Assembly (NCBI RefSeq): GCF_014696065.1 | Contig: NZ_JACJPL010000024.1 | Location: 248,001-312,000, forward strand | Origin: Leptolyngbya sp. FACHB-261 | GTDB taxonomy: Bacteria > Cyanobacteriota > Cyanobacteriia > FACHB-261 | Direction of reading: 5' to 3' | Length of the DNA: 64,000 bases | Part shown: positions 44,008-53,772 of the stretch, one piece after another | Numbering within the stretch: the first letter of the stretch is position 1 | How the letters are laid out: each line of letters opens with the position of its first letter | The notes under the pieces: generated by a model | The model's database searches: none | Told to the model about the DNA's origin: nothing | The model's input: the letters and a program-made list of their open reading frames with translations, nothing else | Program-made: the position numbers and the translations under genes

Positions 44008-45453
44008 ATGCTAAACCGAGAAAAAATTGAGTCTGCACTTAAAAACGTCATTAATTTATTGCGTGAGGATACGTACTTGTCAGGCAACTATAGTAGTTAT
44101 ATTCTGCCGCTTTTATTTTTTAAGTGGTTGTCGACTTTGCACACCAAAGACAGTTTAAAGAATCAGAAGCTTAGTGAAAACCTTACTCTTCCCAGAGAAG
44201 CTAATTGGATATACATAAGGGATTCAGTTCAGAAGGTTGGCAAAGAACTGACCAGCATTTTTTCTTCCATTGAAAAATCGAACCCAACGCTTCAGGGAAT
44301 TTTCATCAATCCTATTATTAATCAATGGGAACGAGCCAGTGACCATACGCTAAAAAGCGTGATCAGAGAACTTTCTATGTTTGATTTTGATCAGAATAGC
44401 CTGAACCAACCAGAGTTGCTAGGACAAATATACGAGGATTTGATTGTAAACTCCGGATTGTATGAGATGAAGTCGAATGTAAATTTCTTTACTCCATATG
44501 GCTTAAGAAAGCTAATAATTGACTTAATTGAACCTCAAGCGGAGATGCACATTTATGATCCAGCCTGTGGCTCTGGAGGGATGTTAATTGAAGCGGCCCG
44601 TTACTTTAAAAAGAAAGGCGAAGATCCTCAAGAAATTTCTCTTTGGGGACAGGAGGAAGATTATGAATTACGATCAATAGCATCTATGAACTTATTTATA
44701 CACGGTTTTATTCATTCTAAAATTTTATCAGGAAGTCTTACCAGAAACTTTCCAATAAAGGAGAAAGGAGAACCACAAAAATTTGATGTAGTTATCACCA
44801 ATCCTCCTTTTGGAGTTAAAAATTGGGATAACTATGAATCCAAGCATAATTCTTCCCCTCGTTTTCAATATGGTGATCCACCAAAAAGTTCAGCAGACTA
44901 TGTGTTTATTCAGCATGCACTAGCTCTGCTTACTGACAGGGGGAGAGCCGCAATGATAGTGCCACATGGAGTACTATTCCGTGGAGGAATTGAAGGAGAA
45001 ATTCGTGAAAGTATAATCAATGATGACTTGGTTGAAGCCGTTATTGGTCTTCCTCAGAAATTATTTTATACTACAAAAATCGCTACAGCCATTATTATTT
45101 TTAATAGACAAAAATCAGAGGACAGAAAAGGAAGGATTTTGTTTCTTGATGCCAGCCATGAGTACGAGTCAAATCGCAAGCAGAATTTTTTAACTGATGA
45201 AATTATTTCTAGGATCGTCTCTACCTATTCTGATTTCCGAGAAGAGGCTGGTTATTCCCGGATTGCATCACATGAGGGGATTTCTAAGTATGGCTATACC
45301 CTAGCCATTAACCGTTATGTAGAGCCCAAAGAAGTGAAAAGCGAATTAGATATTGATTCGCAGGTTAAAAAAATGCAGGAATTAGAAGCTGAGAGATGTG
45401 AGATCGAAGCCCAGATGAATACTTATTTAAAAGCACTTGGGATAAAAATCTGA
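44008..45453 (+). CDS. hsdM: Type I N6-adenine DNA methyltransferase subunit (HsdM)
   Basis: A 481-residue methyltransferase. HsdM_N helical domain (SALKNVINLLREDTYLSGNY, LPLLFFKWLS). SAM-binding motif I YDPACGSGGMLIEA and catalytic NPPF in VVITNPPFGVKNWD. The C-terminus is coiled (MQELEAERCEIEAQMN). Transcribed with hsdS. No HsdR restriction subunit is found on either side, so this is methylation only, or the translocase is elsewhere. The A/T-rich codon use contrasts with the core genes and suggests transfer. Confidence 0.9.
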   Translation: MLNREKIESALKNVINLLREDTYLSGNYSSYILPLLFFKWLSTLHTKDSLKNQKLSENLTLPREANWIYIRDSVQKVGKELTSIFSSIEKSNPTLQGIFINPIINQWERASDHTLKSVIRELSMFDFDQNSLNQPELLGQIYEDLIVNSGLYEMKSNVNFFTPYGLRKLIIDLIEPQAEMHIYDPACGSGGMLIEAARYFKKKGEDPQEISLWGQEEDYELRSIASMNLFIHGFIHSKILSGSLTRNFPIKEKGEPQKFDVVITNPPFGVKNWDNYESKHNSSPRFQYGDPPKSSADYVFIQHALALLTDRGRAAMIVPHGVLFRGGIEGEIRESIINDDLVEAVIGLPQKLFYTTKIATAIIIFNRQKSEDRKGRILFLDASHEYESNRKQNFLTDEIISRIVSTYSDFREEAGYSRIASHEGISKYGYTLAINRYVEPKEVKSELDIDSQVKKMQELEAERCEIEAQMNTYLKALGIKI

Positions 45454-45856
45454 GGAAAATCAAAGTTCAGTTTTTGCTACTTTTGAATTAGGAAATTTAA
45501 TATCAGCTTTTGTCTAAACTACTATCGTTGAATAGTATTGTTTAACCAGCATACTACACAGGAATGCTCTACCTAATAGAGCCGCTTCAAAATAGAGGCA
45601 GGTCAGCAAAGTAGAGGCGCTGCAAATTAACCAGGGTATACCATAGGCAGTGTAGAAGCGAATGGGGTTTCGTTGCCTTTGGTCCTACGTCCTAAGTAGC
45701 CAGTTTATTTCGAAACAGCCCTAATATGTAGTAAGTTCTAAGAAGGGTACACTTCGGTAACGGATGTGTAGTTACCCTGACTTAAGCTTTGGTAGATGTG
45801 CCTCTACAAAAAGGCTAAAATGATGGTGATTCTGCAAAGCCTAGACTAAGTTGAGC
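45454..45856. other. 403-bp gene-free region after hsdM
   Basis: No coding sequence or clear structure is seen. The upstream part lacks a good terminator for hsdM; the last 80 bp should hold the promoter of the membrane-protein gene. Confidence 0.45.
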
Positions 45857-46423
45857 ATGGAAAACATTTTTCAATATCTAGCAGAAATTCTTGAAGCAGT
45901 AGGTGATAATCCAACAGCATTAGCAGCCCTGATGTTTGTTTTGCTCGCTGTTTTAGCATCTCTTCTATTTAAAGGTTCGCAAGGTTTAAGTGGGCTTTTG
46001 GCATTCATCGCACTCCTAGCTTTTGCATTTTTTTTAGTGATCACATTTAACAAAGCTTCAGCTCCAACTTCTCAAAATCAAATCGCGACTAATCCTTTAC
46101 GAGTAGGATTATATAGAGCTAACAATAATTACCTGGAGATATTGCAGAGAGGGGAAAGAATCTGTATGAGAGTTACTTCTCGAAATGGTTCAACTGTTGC
46201 TTCTGTTCATGTAGATCCTCAAGATCCTGATTCATATGGAGCTACAAATTACGAAGACTCTACTTTAAAGCAAAAGAGCCCTACCACGATATCGTTTGTT
46301 GGTTTTATTTTTACTGAAGATAATGAACTGGGATTTTCTCAAGAGGTTGACGATGTCGAGCAAGAATGCCTTGATTCTACCAGACGGTTTTTTCTTTATA
46401 CACCACCGGATGAAGGCAGGTAG
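45857..46423 (+). CDS. Membrane protein with two N-terminal helices, unknown function
   Basis: A 188-residue protein. Two hydrophobic helices (about residues 22-40 and 45-64; LMFVLLAVLASLLF and LLAFIALLAFAFFLVITF) anchor it, followed by about 120 residues of beta-rich soluble domain (GLYRANNNYLEILQRGERI). No family recognised. ATG 45857 is preferred to TTG 45851. A strong terminator follows at 46460-46526. Part of the AT-rich island near the restriction genes. Confidence 0.65.
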   Translation: MENIFQYLAEILEAVGDNPTALAALMFVLLAVLASLLFKGSQGLSGLLAFIALLAFAFFLVITFNKASAPTSQNQIATNPLRVGLYRANNNYLEILQRGERICMRVTSRNGSTVASVHVDPQDPDSYGATNYEDSTLKQKSPTTISFVGFIFTEDNELGFSQEVDDVEQECLDSTRRFFLYTPPDEGR

Positions 46424-46459
46424 AAGCAAAAATTTTTAGTTGGCACAGACTAACAACTC

Positions 46460-46526
46460 AAAGGCAACGAACTGCCGGAAGCCACTGGTGTGGTGGCAGT
46501 CAACCTCTGCCACCGTTGCCTTTTTT
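46460..46526 (+). terminator. Terminator after the two-helix membrane protein
   Basis: Nested stem: AAAGGCAACG pairs with CGTTGCCTTT, inside which GGTGGCAG pairs with CTGCCACC; it ends in a run of six T. Clear rho-independent terminator shape 37 bp after the stop at 46423. Confidence 0.8.
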
Positions 46527-46627
46527 CATTAGATAGCATGGTTACCCGTAAGACAATAGCCTTAATACTATTTGCAGAGAATCGTCTACAGTAGAGTTAT
46601 CAATCAAACAATCAAAGTACACGCGTC

Positions 46628-47178
46628 TCAACCAGGAAATCTCCTTGTTTTCTTAGGTCGTTCACGAGGTATCTCTTCAAAGGCTGAGAACCTAACATCA
46701 GGATCTGAGAACTCAACTACGTATACACCGATATCGTTTCTGAGGGCTACTTCAAGCCTCTCCACTTGCTCCTGAAGCCCCTTGAGCAGATCTGGATTCT
46801 TCAGCTCTTCGTCTGTCAGTTGTTTTAATTCAGCGACTAATCTTCTACGAAGACTGTATAGCTTACGACTTGCATAACTGCTCAAAAATATAGCGTTTCT
46901 AGAATCCCACTCTATCAACTGAGTACGTAATTCCTCCAAGTTTGAGTTATCAATAGAACCATATTGTATTTCTTTGAGAAAATACTCGTCAAATAGTATA
47001 AACTTGGATAAGTTTCTAGTCGTTTAGAAAGCAACTGATCAGCGTATGTCTTCTTAATTTCTGAACGCAGTTTTTCTAATTCAGTTCTTGTAAGCCTTAA
47101 GCTAGTTAGGAAGGAGATGATTACTGATAGTGCTACTCCACCAAGAGAAATCAGAGCAATAACAATTTCTTTAGACAT
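46628..47178 (-). pseudogene. Frameshifted single-span membrane protein
   Basis: Two frames read as one protein. The first part (ATG 47178; SKEIVIALISLGGVALSVII membrane segment, then SLRLTRTELEKLRSEIKKTY) runs in one frame to about YADQLLSKRLETYP near 47010. After that the next frame continues with sensible sequence (FDEYFLKEIQYGSIDN then NLEELRTQLIEWDSRNAIFL) to the stop at 46628. The original frame instead ends in unrelated residues at 46915. A single-base change between about 46990 and 47030 would restore it. Sequencing error or true decay cannot be told apart. Function unknown. Confidence 0.65.
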
Positions 47179-47434
47179 AAATTTCTCAGCAAAGATATAA
47201 GTTAGTTTATTTCAGCATCTAGAACTCATCAAGTCTGAGATTCTGAAAAGACATAAGTGGAGCGGCATAAAACCGTATTGCAGCGAACAGTATCAAGTCT
47301 TTTAAGTTCAATTTTTAAGTTCAAGGTAACTTGCTGTTCTATGAACACAAATTTAGCTCCGGTCTTTCAGCAAGACACAGTGATGAAGTTACTGGTAGGC
47401 TATGATTGCAAGTAAATAATCAGACAATTAAGCG

Positions 47435-48406
47435 ATGCAAGAGTGGACAAAAGTACAATTCGCTGTTTTTTTCTCTGCATTGATCACTTTGGTGGTCATT
47501 CTAGTTTTTGCAGAACCGATCGCAACTTGGCTGACAAATTGGGCATTCATCAAAATTCTTGATGCCGTCAGTAAGTTAGGTGTTCTCATTGCAGTCATTG
47601 CTTTTCTATTGGAAATTCCTAATCGCCAAGAGAGAATTCAATCGGAGCGCAAACGGACACAGTTTGAATACTGGCAGGTCATTGATGCCGCTGCCACTGC
47701 TGGAACCTCCACGAGCAATGCCCGCAAGATTGCACTAGAGAATCTGGCAAATGAAAAAGTTTCATTGCGGAATATTGATGCTCCAAAGGCAGAGCTGCGA
47801 CGAATCAATTTGGTAGGAGCAGATTTGGTAGGAGCCAATCTGAGGGCAGCAGATTTAACAGGTGCTATCTTAGACCGAGCTGATTTATCAAAGGCTTCTC
47901 TTTATCGAGCGCGATTATACGGTGCTAGCTTGCTGAATGCGAAATTAGAGGGCACAGATTTTCGAGAAGTCCTATATGACGACAAGACTCAGTTCCCAGA
48001 AGGTTTTAGAGCAGAGAAATCAGGTGCTTATCTAATCGCCCCTCATACATCTCTTATAGGAATTCAGTTACCTAAAGCTATCCTATGGGACGTTAATCTT
48101 GAGAGCGCAAATCTACAAGGGGCGAACTTCTCCGGCTCAGGATTTCAGGGTGCTCTGTTGCAGAACGCTAATTTTCAAGCAGCGAACTTACAAGGAGCAA
48201 GATTTAGGAATGCAAACTTGGAAGGAACAAATTTAAAAGATGCAAATATCCAGAAGGCAAATTTTGGGGAAGCAAAGGGGCTGACGGTTGAACAAATTAA
48301 AGCAGCCCAAAATTGGAAGGAAGCAACTTATAGCCCAGAGTTGTATGTTGAGTTAGGACTCAGCAGTAATGAAGGTTCAACAATTAAATGTACTGGACAA
48401 AGTTAA
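47435..48406 (+). CDS. Membrane-anchored pentapeptide-repeat protein
   Basis: A 323-residue protein with two N-terminal transmembrane helices (about 8-30 and 40-62) followed by a basic coiled segment ([19 protein letters not shown]). Then come two runs of A(D/N)LxxAxL pentapeptides (about 118-182 and 222-285), split by a non-repeat insert ([20 protein letters not shown]). This topology is common in cyanobacteria; the repeat domain would face the cytosol. Function unknown. ATG 47435. Confidence 0.82.
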   Translation: MQEWTKVQFAVFFSALITLVVILVFAEPIATWLTNWAFIKILDAVSKLGVLIAVIAFLLEIPNRQERIQSERKRTQFEYWQVIDAAATAGTSTSNARKIALENLANEKVSLRNIDAPKAELRRINLVGADLVGANLRAADLTGAILDRADLSKASLYRARLYGASLLNAKLEGTDFREVLYDDKTQFPEGFRAEKSGAYLIAPHTSLIGIQLPKAILWDVNLESANLQGANFSGSGFQGALLQNANFQAANLQGARFRNANLEGTNLKDANIQKANFGEAKGLTVEQIKAAQNWKEATYSPELYVELGLSSNEGSTIKCTGQS

Positions 48407-48541
48407 GCTGTCGTTGAGTTGCAAAGTTATCTGCACTCAACAAGCTGTGCCGTTAGATCTACAACCCGTCATATCCTTCCTCAGCTATCTTTTTACTGAA
48501 GAGCCAGCAGCGTATACTCTCCCCACAGCCCCGAAGTACGT

Positions 48542-49117
48542 ATGCCCGAAAACGCAAAGAACCAACTTCTACAGCTGCTCAAGAATCTTGGCTGCGTTGA
48601 GGATTGCGCTGATTTTCAACTGATATCCAAATCTCCTGGTCCCCACCGTTCTACAGTAACAGTGAAATTCCCCGATGGTCGTACAGTTCAGGGAACCGGT
48701 GAAGCGCCGCGTAGAACTGATGCCGATATCGCAGCAACACAAGTTGCCCTTAATAAATTGCGCGACGACTATAAAGATCTCGTAATAGATTGGGGCGAGA
48801 TATACGTTCAGGCACAGGCAGGAGATGCACTAATTAAGCTAGGGGTATATCTTTCAGCAGAGATAAAAAGTGTCGGTGATAAATCGAAACGATTACAGAC
48901 CCTAGAGTCTGATCTTCATCTTGCAAAAGTATTTGACCAGTGGAAAGCCCAGGGTGATAAAGACCTAGCTGTCTGGGGAACTAACTTAGGCGAAAAGCGA
49001 AAAGCTACGCTAGTTGAAGCTTTGCTCTGGAAACGTTTCGGGAAGCAAGTTATTACTACCGATGCACCTGTGCAACTGCAATCTCTATTGAGAACCTTGC
49101 TACAGAATGAAGGGTGA
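48542..49117 (+). CDS. Double-stranded-RNA-binding-domain protein with possible RNase III-like tail
   Basis: A 191-residue protein. Residues 5-76 fit a dsRNA-binding motif: helix NQLLQLLKNLGCV, FQLISKSPGPHRSTVTVKF, then GTGEAPRRTDADIAATQVAL. The rest (80-190) resembles a RNase III fold with QAGDALIKLGVYLS, LESDLHLAKVFDQW and LGEKRKATLVEALLW. The canonical ExxxGD acid upstream is missing, so catalysis is uncertain. The dsRBD is N-terminal, reversed from RNase III. No neighbour suggests a substrate. The dsRBD is fairly secure; the tail is inference. Confidence 0.7.
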   Translation: MPENAKNQLLQLLKNLGCVEDCADFQLISKSPGPHRSTVTVKFPDGRTVQGTGEAPRRTDADIAATQVALNKLRDDYKDLVIDWGEIYVQAQAGDALIKLGVYLSAEIKSVGDKSKRLQTLESDLHLAKVFDQWKAQGDKDLAVWGTNLGEKRKATLVEALLWKRFGKQVITTDAPVQLQSLLRTLLQNEG

Positions 49118-49161
49118 AGCGGAATCTAGACAGCTTTCGTGCCAAGTGAGTTGAGCTTGAG

Positions 49162-49491
49162 ATGAGTGAGAAACAAGTTGTAGAAGCAGATTTAAACTTC
49201 GATCCGTTCAACTGTTGCGGCAATGAAGCTCTGTATCCCTTCAAATGCTCACAGTGCGGTTGGCCTATGGTCTTTTGTTATGAATGCGATACCCTGTACA
49301 ACAACCTGCACGATTTATCCCAGAATGATCAGGAGATAAATCACTTCAAGCCCGATCACCCCGGCTTCTCCTGCCCAAAATGCAACTATAAATTCGAATA
49401 CTATTTCATGCAGAACCCGCTTTATTGGGTATCAATTAAAGATTGGGTTGATGCTGGATTTGAGCATCTATTGCGCAAAAATAGCACTTAG
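49162..49491 (+). CDS. Small zinc-ribbon-like hypothetical protein
   Basis: A 109-residue soluble protein with four CxxC-like pairs: NCCGN, KCSQCGW, CYECD and CPKCNY. These could bind two zinc ions. Aromatic residues are frequent (FEYYFMQNPLYWVSIKDW). The family is not known to me. It lies 44 bp after the dsRBD gene on the same strand and may be cotranscribed. Confidence 0.65.
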   Translation: MSEKQVVEADLNFDPFNCCGNEALYPFKCSQCGWPMVFCYECDTLYNNLHDLSQNDQEINHFKPDHPGFSCPKCNYKFEYYFMQNPLYWVSIKDWVDAGFEHLLRKNST

Positions 49492-49523
49492 AATAGGGCA
49501 CAGCAGCATGAAGGAAGCCTCTG

Positions 49524-49886
49524 ATGTGGAGTTTAGGATCACACTTAATGAATGGTGAAGGCCAGCAACAACCAGAACCTTGTGGTTGCTACACCACGCC
49601 AAGCAATCATTTGACCAGTAACAGAGAATTGGGAATGGATAGCAGGTTTGCTGAAGTCTCCATCCTCACCTGCCAAAACTGTGGACAGCACTGGCTCAGG
49701 TATTTCTATGAAATCGAGGCCTTCACTGCTTCGGGGCAGTGGTATCTCGGTACTATCACGCCTGAGCAGTCCTCTAGGCTAACTGCCAACCAGGCAAAAG
49801 ACACCCTGGAAAGACTCGACTGGTATTACTACGGCGGCAGTTATTACCACGGGCAAAGCGGCAGGACATCGGGGGCAATCTTTTGA
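49524..49886 (+). CDS. Hypothetical protein with two CxxC motifs
   Basis: A 120-residue soluble protein. CGCYTT and LTCQNCGQHWLRYFYEIEAF suggest a single zinc site. The C-terminus is Tyr/Gly-rich (YYYGGSYYHGQSG). GGAAG lies eight bases before the ATG at 49524; an internal ATG at 49548 is possible. It is separated from the zinc-ribbon gene by 32 bp, so a shared transcript is likely. Unknown function. Confidence 0.6.
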   Translation: MWSLGSHLMNGEGQQQPEPCGCYTTPSNHLTSNRELGMDSRFAEVSILTCQNCGQHWLRYFYEIEAFTASGQWYLGTITPEQSSRLTANQAKDTLERLDWYYYGGSYYHGQSGRTSGAIF

Positions 49887-49983
49887 ACGTCTGAGCCAAG
49901 ACTGATGTCGAACTCTCACAAATAGATCTCGAACTTGCTTCACGCTCAATGCAACTTAAGCATTACCGAAATTCAGATAATTC

Positions 49984-51279
49984 ATGGGAGGATCCGTAGG
50001 CTATTCGCTATCAGCAGCAATGCCAGACTCAAACTGGAATCCAATAAGACAGCTCATCAGGCAGAGGGACAAAAAAGTCTTTGCTCCTCTGCTTATTGCT
50101 GCTGAGCAAGTGCTCTCAACCGCATTAGGTCGCCAAATTCGAATCAACGAAGTTGAACGCTTGACCCAAAGGGGAAGACGGAATTTGTTACTGCGCTGCC
50201 TCACCGATCCAGCACCTAATCTACCCTCAAGTTTCATTCTCAAAAAGATCGAGACCAAGGTCTATAACCCTGAAGACACTGCCTCTTGGGAGACCATGCG
50301 TTTCTTTAAAGATTGGGTTGGGGCTCAATTCTTAAGCACTATTTCAAGAAGATCTAACCACAGCCCTCATTGCTACGGAGGCGATCGGAAACTAGGTTTC
50401 TCTATGCTTGAAGACTTGGGAACACATTCCAGCCTAGTCGAGCCACTACTAGCCAAGGACAGCAATCAGGCTGAAAAAACATTACTCAAATATGCTACCC
50501 GTCTAGGCCAAATGCACAGCGATACCATTGGCAGAGCAGCAGAATTCGAGGCGCTTTTTCACTCGATTAGCCCAACTGCGCAGATGTCTAGCCTGCATAT
50601 GACCAGCCAAGCGGCAAGACTACCCATTCAAGCAGCAAATGGGCTCAATCAATGTCTTCAAAACCTTCAAGCTAGGCTCGAAAGCCTGGGGATTCAAGCT
50701 GAGAGCGGTTTAGCCCAAGAGCTAGCATCTATTGTGGATGCCATTACTAACCCCGGTCCATTTCTGGCTTACGTCCATGCCGATCCTTGCCCAGACAATG
50801 AGTTCGACACAGGTGAAGAATTACGATTGATAGACTTTGAGTTTGGTCATTTTGGCCATGCCTTGATTGATGCAGCTTACCCAAGAATGATCTTTCCCAC
50901 CTGCTGGTGTGCTGGTCGTCTGCCCCACAGCATCATCTCCCAAATGGAAACCCTGTATCGGACCGAACTGAGTCGAGGATGTCCAGAAGCCCAAGACGAC
51001 AGCCTTTTTGAAACGGCACTGGTCAAAATTTGTGGTTTCTGTCTCTTAAGTACCTTGATTCGACATCTGGAAGATGCCCTGAAGAGAGATCGAAATTGGG
51101 GTATTGCAACTGTGCGCCAGCGTGTCATAGCTAGGCTAGAAGCATTTATAGACACCTCAGAACAATTTGCCCAACTGCCTAGACTAAGAGGTATGTCTAG
51201 TAACCTATTGGAGTTATTGCGTCAAAGATGGCCTAACACCCCCCAGCTGCCTCTCTATCCGGCATTCAGAGACAGATAA
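49984..51279 (+). CDS. APH-like phosphotransferase family protein
   Basis: A 431-residue protein with the aminoglycoside/choline-kinase fold. The Brenner-like motif YVHADPCPDNEF (catalytic Asp and metal-binding Asn) and the metal motif LRLIDFEFGHFGHALID are clear. The nucleotide Lys is probably in SSFILKKIE. A C-terminal helical addition of about 110 residues is present. The small-molecule substrate is unknown; antibiotic inactivation should not be assumed. ATG 49984 or the in-frame ATG 50020. Confidence 0.8.
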   Translation: MGGSVGYSLSAAMPDSNWNPIRQLIRQRDKKVFAPLLIAAEQVLSTALGRQIRINEVERLTQRGRRNLLLRCLTDPAPNLPSSFILKKIETKVYNPEDTASWETMRFFKDWVGAQFLSTISRRSNHSPHCYGGDRKLGFSMLEDLGTHSSLVEPLLAKDSNQAEKTLLKYATRLGQMHSDTIGRAAEFEALFHSISPTAQMSSLHMTSQAARLPIQAANGLNQCLQNLQARLESLGIQAESGLAQELASIVDAITNPGPFLAYVHADPCPDNEFDTGEELRLIDFEFGHFGHALIDAAYPRMIFPTCWCAGRLPHSIISQMETLYRTELSRGCPEAQDDSLFETALVKICGFCLLSTLIRHLEDALKRDRNWGIATVRQRVIARLEAFIDTSEQFAQLPRLRGMSSNLLELLRQRWPNTPQLPLYPAFRDR

Positions 51280-51481
51280 TTCAATCAGTGAGATAGCTCA
51301 ACTAGTAATACGTCGGCAATTTCGGGCTGTTGAGTTGGAGAGGTAAACTCTGCCCGGGTGATAGGCTGTTAAGAGACTTACAACCCCTGTATCAATGACA
51401 CCTATTATGCTTCACCTCACCTTAACTATGTATGACATACTACTAAATTTGACACAAAGCATACTCCACAAGATCCTGATA

Positions 51482-52243
51482 TTAATCAATATGTTCAGCG
51501 GTAGAAGATTCTCCGCCACACTTCCCTGCCAGCTCTTTTGCGACTGGTGAGGGTGAATTGCCAATACCAATATTAATTCTGTCTAAAAAAGAACTCATGT
51601 ACGAGAGTATTGCGTAGACAAAGATGGTAGCACCTATCATTTCTAAAAGCTCCTCAATGGTTGCAATAATCTCTGCAATGAAGATTGGTTGATTATAGAT
51701 ATTTGAGAAGTAGCGTCCCCCCACTAGTTCAATACCAATCGCACCTAAAGTAAAGAGACTACCAGACAAAAAGAACAACCGTTGAGTTTTTAGAGGGAGA
51801 CGCCGAAAAAATTTTATGTAAGCTAGAACAAAAATTGGTAGGATCACTGAATTCAAAATATCCCAGGGACCACTTTCCCAAAGCTGTAATCCTTTGTCTA
51901 AATTCCTATTAACAGATTCATGGATCTCGATTAGCTCATCGAAGGACAGATAAAGAAAAATTACTGATAAAGCCCGCCAATGATTGGTGAACGAATCCCT
52001 GCTTTTCTGCTTGGCTAGAGCAACTAGAAAGAGCAAGATTGAACACAGAAAAAGAATGAAAGCTGAGTATAGGGTAGGTATATTACTCTCATAATTCACA
52101 TTGAATAGCCCCACCAAACCGAAGAAATTTTCTTTGCCGAGGAAATATCTAACTGCTTGGCCGACAATACTGAGCAAGGCAAGACTAAATGCTCCCAGGG
52201 CAAGAATTTGAGCAATTCGTTTTGGTTGAATTACAACATTCAT
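51482..52243 (-). CDS. Polytopic membrane protein, unknown function
   Basis: A 253-residue protein with about six hydrophobic helices (ILALGAFSLALLSIVGQAV, LYSAFILFLCSILLFLVAL, ALSVIFLYLSFDELIEIHE and others). The conserved-looking LSFDELIEIHESVNR has acidic residues and His next to a membrane segment; FDE..E.HE could bind a metal. C-terminal soluble tail of 30 residues. ATG 52243 chosen; a TTG lies six codons upstream. No family name known to me. Confidence 0.7.
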   Translation of the reverse strand: MNVVIQPKRIAQILALGAFSLALLSIVGQAVRYFLGKENFFGLVGLFNVNYESNIPTLYSAFILFLCSILLFLVALAKQKSRDSFTNHWRALSVIFLYLSFDELIEIHESVNRNLDKGLQLWESGPWDILNSVILPIFVLAYIKFFRRLPLKTQRLFFLSGSLFTLGAIGIELVGGRYFSNIYNQPIFIAEIIATIEELLEMIGATIFVYAILSYMSSFLDRINIGIGNSPSPVAKELAGKCGGESSTAEHID

Positions 52244-52794
52244 AGTGTAAAAAGCGGACAACTGATTGGACTCCAGCAGATTGAGAAGCAGAAGATTCAG
52301 CTAGCCCTCTCAGGAGCCAACTGAAAAGTTAGATGCTTTCTCTTCAAACAGCCCGCCAGTTCATATCCCGGTAATCTTTCATTAATTTTTTGTTAATTTT
52401 CTTAATTCAAATTTAATCTTAAATTAACCACGTCTGCCTATGACATCCCAAGGGTGCCAGGCTGTTTACAGGATGAGCACCATCCCAGAGCCTTCTAGGA
52501 AGTAAGCATTGGTCAAACAAGTTCGCTGCACCAGAACGTATTGTTGATAATTCGCAGCATACAGAGCGTAACCTGGTGTACCCGCTGAGGTTTTAATGCC
52601 CAATAGAAAGTCGCACAGAATAGCTATTGATGTGGATGTAAAAGAACTCGTGTTGAATACTGGCTAGGAGGGCTAAGCTACTCAAGTTATTAGAGAGACA
52701 GTAAGTTGTATCCAAGCCATTTGCTAACATTATTTTAGGGTAGTGCCTTTAGAATAAATTTAGAAGGCTATCACTGTAAATAACAGCTCAACTT
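52244..52794. other. 551-bp gene-free region
   Basis: AT-rich, especially 52375-52435 (runs of AATTTT/TTAAT). No coding sequence or hairpin of note. Holds divergent promoters for the polytopic membrane protein (minus) and beta-lactamase (plus), presumably. Confidence 0.4.
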
Positions 52795-53772
52795 GTGATA
52801 AAAGAAGCATGGCTCTGTGTTTTTTTCATATCCTTTCTAGCCGTCGGTTGCACAAGCTCCAAATTCAGCAGCATTGCGGCCAGCACCAGCCCAACAGATG
52901 TACCAGAAGAGGTCACAACGCCTACTAATCATGCCCCGAATCATGCATCGAGCAGTGAATTGTACGGGCGGATTGAACAAATTTCTCAGGCGGCTCAAGG
53001 GCAGGTTGGAGTTGCAGCCACAGTCCTGGAAACCGGAGAATCAATTACTCTCAATGCAACGCAGCGCTTTCCCATGCAAAGCGTTTATAAGTTTCCCATT
53101 GGCATGGCTGTGCTGGCTCAAGTCGACCAAGGCAGGCTACAGCTAGAGCAAAGGGTCCGAGTTGAGAAAAGTGATTTCGTCTCAGAGCGTCAGCACAGCC
53201 CGATTCGGGACGAGAATCCCCAAGGCGTGGAACTCAGTCTGGCTGAACTGCTGAGGTACATGGTGTCTGAAAGCGACGGCACAGCTTGCGACGTGCTGCT
53301 GCGACTGGTTGGCGGACCAACAGTTGTCACCGAATATTTACGGGATTTGGGTGTCAATGGCATCGTTGTGGCTGACACCGAAAAGGAGATAGGGCAAGAC
53401 CAAGCAGTGCAATATCGCAACTGGGCAACGCCCGAAGCAATGGTTGTTTTGTTGCGTGCCTTGCAGGAGGGTCAAGGGCTTTCAGACTCTAGCCAAGCGT
53501 TGTTGCTGCGATTGATGACTGAGACCCCTACAGGACTCCGACGCATCAAAGGACTGCTGCCTGCTGGAACAGTTGTCGCTCATAAGACAGGCAGTTCCCG
53601 CACTGTGAACGGGGTGACAGCAGCAACCAATGATGCGGGACTGGTCACGCTACCAAATGGACAGCATTTAGCTATAGCGGTTTTTGTTTCAGATTCTAGA
53701 GCTGACTATGCCGTACGCGAAGAAGTCATAGCAAGGGTAGCGCGGGCAGCATGGGACGAATGGGGCCAATAG
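52795..53772 (+). CDS. Class A beta-lactamase, A2-like, putative lipoprotein
   Basis: A 325-residue serine beta-lactamase homologue. Lipobox FLAVGCTS near residue 19 suggests a lipid-anchored export form. Active-site SxxK is in MQSVYKFPIG. The SDN loop reads SESDGTACD (SDG). The omega loop ADTEKEIGQDQAVQYRNW aligns with that of PER/VEB-type A2 enzymes, with the catalytic Glu. KTG is in AHKTGSS. GTG start at 52795. Whether it hydrolyses beta-lactams or acts on wall peptides is not decidable. Single gene, flanked by gaps of 400-550 bp. Confidence 0.85.
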   Translation: MIKEAWLCVFFISFLAVGCTSSKFSSIAASTSPTDVPEEVTTPTNHAPNHASSSELYGRIEQISQAAQGQVGVAATVLETGESITLNATQRFPMQSVYKFPIGMAVLAQVDQGRLQLEQRVRVEKSDFVSERQHSPIRDENPQGVELSLAELLRYMVSESDGTACDVLLRLVGGPTVVTEYLRDLGVNGIVVADTEKEIGQDQAVQYRNWATPEAMVVLLRALQEGQGLSDSSQALLLRLMTETPTGLRRIKGLLPAGTVVAHKTGSSRTVNGVTAATNDAGLVTLPNGQHLAIAVFVSDSRADYAVREEVIARVARAAWDEWGQ

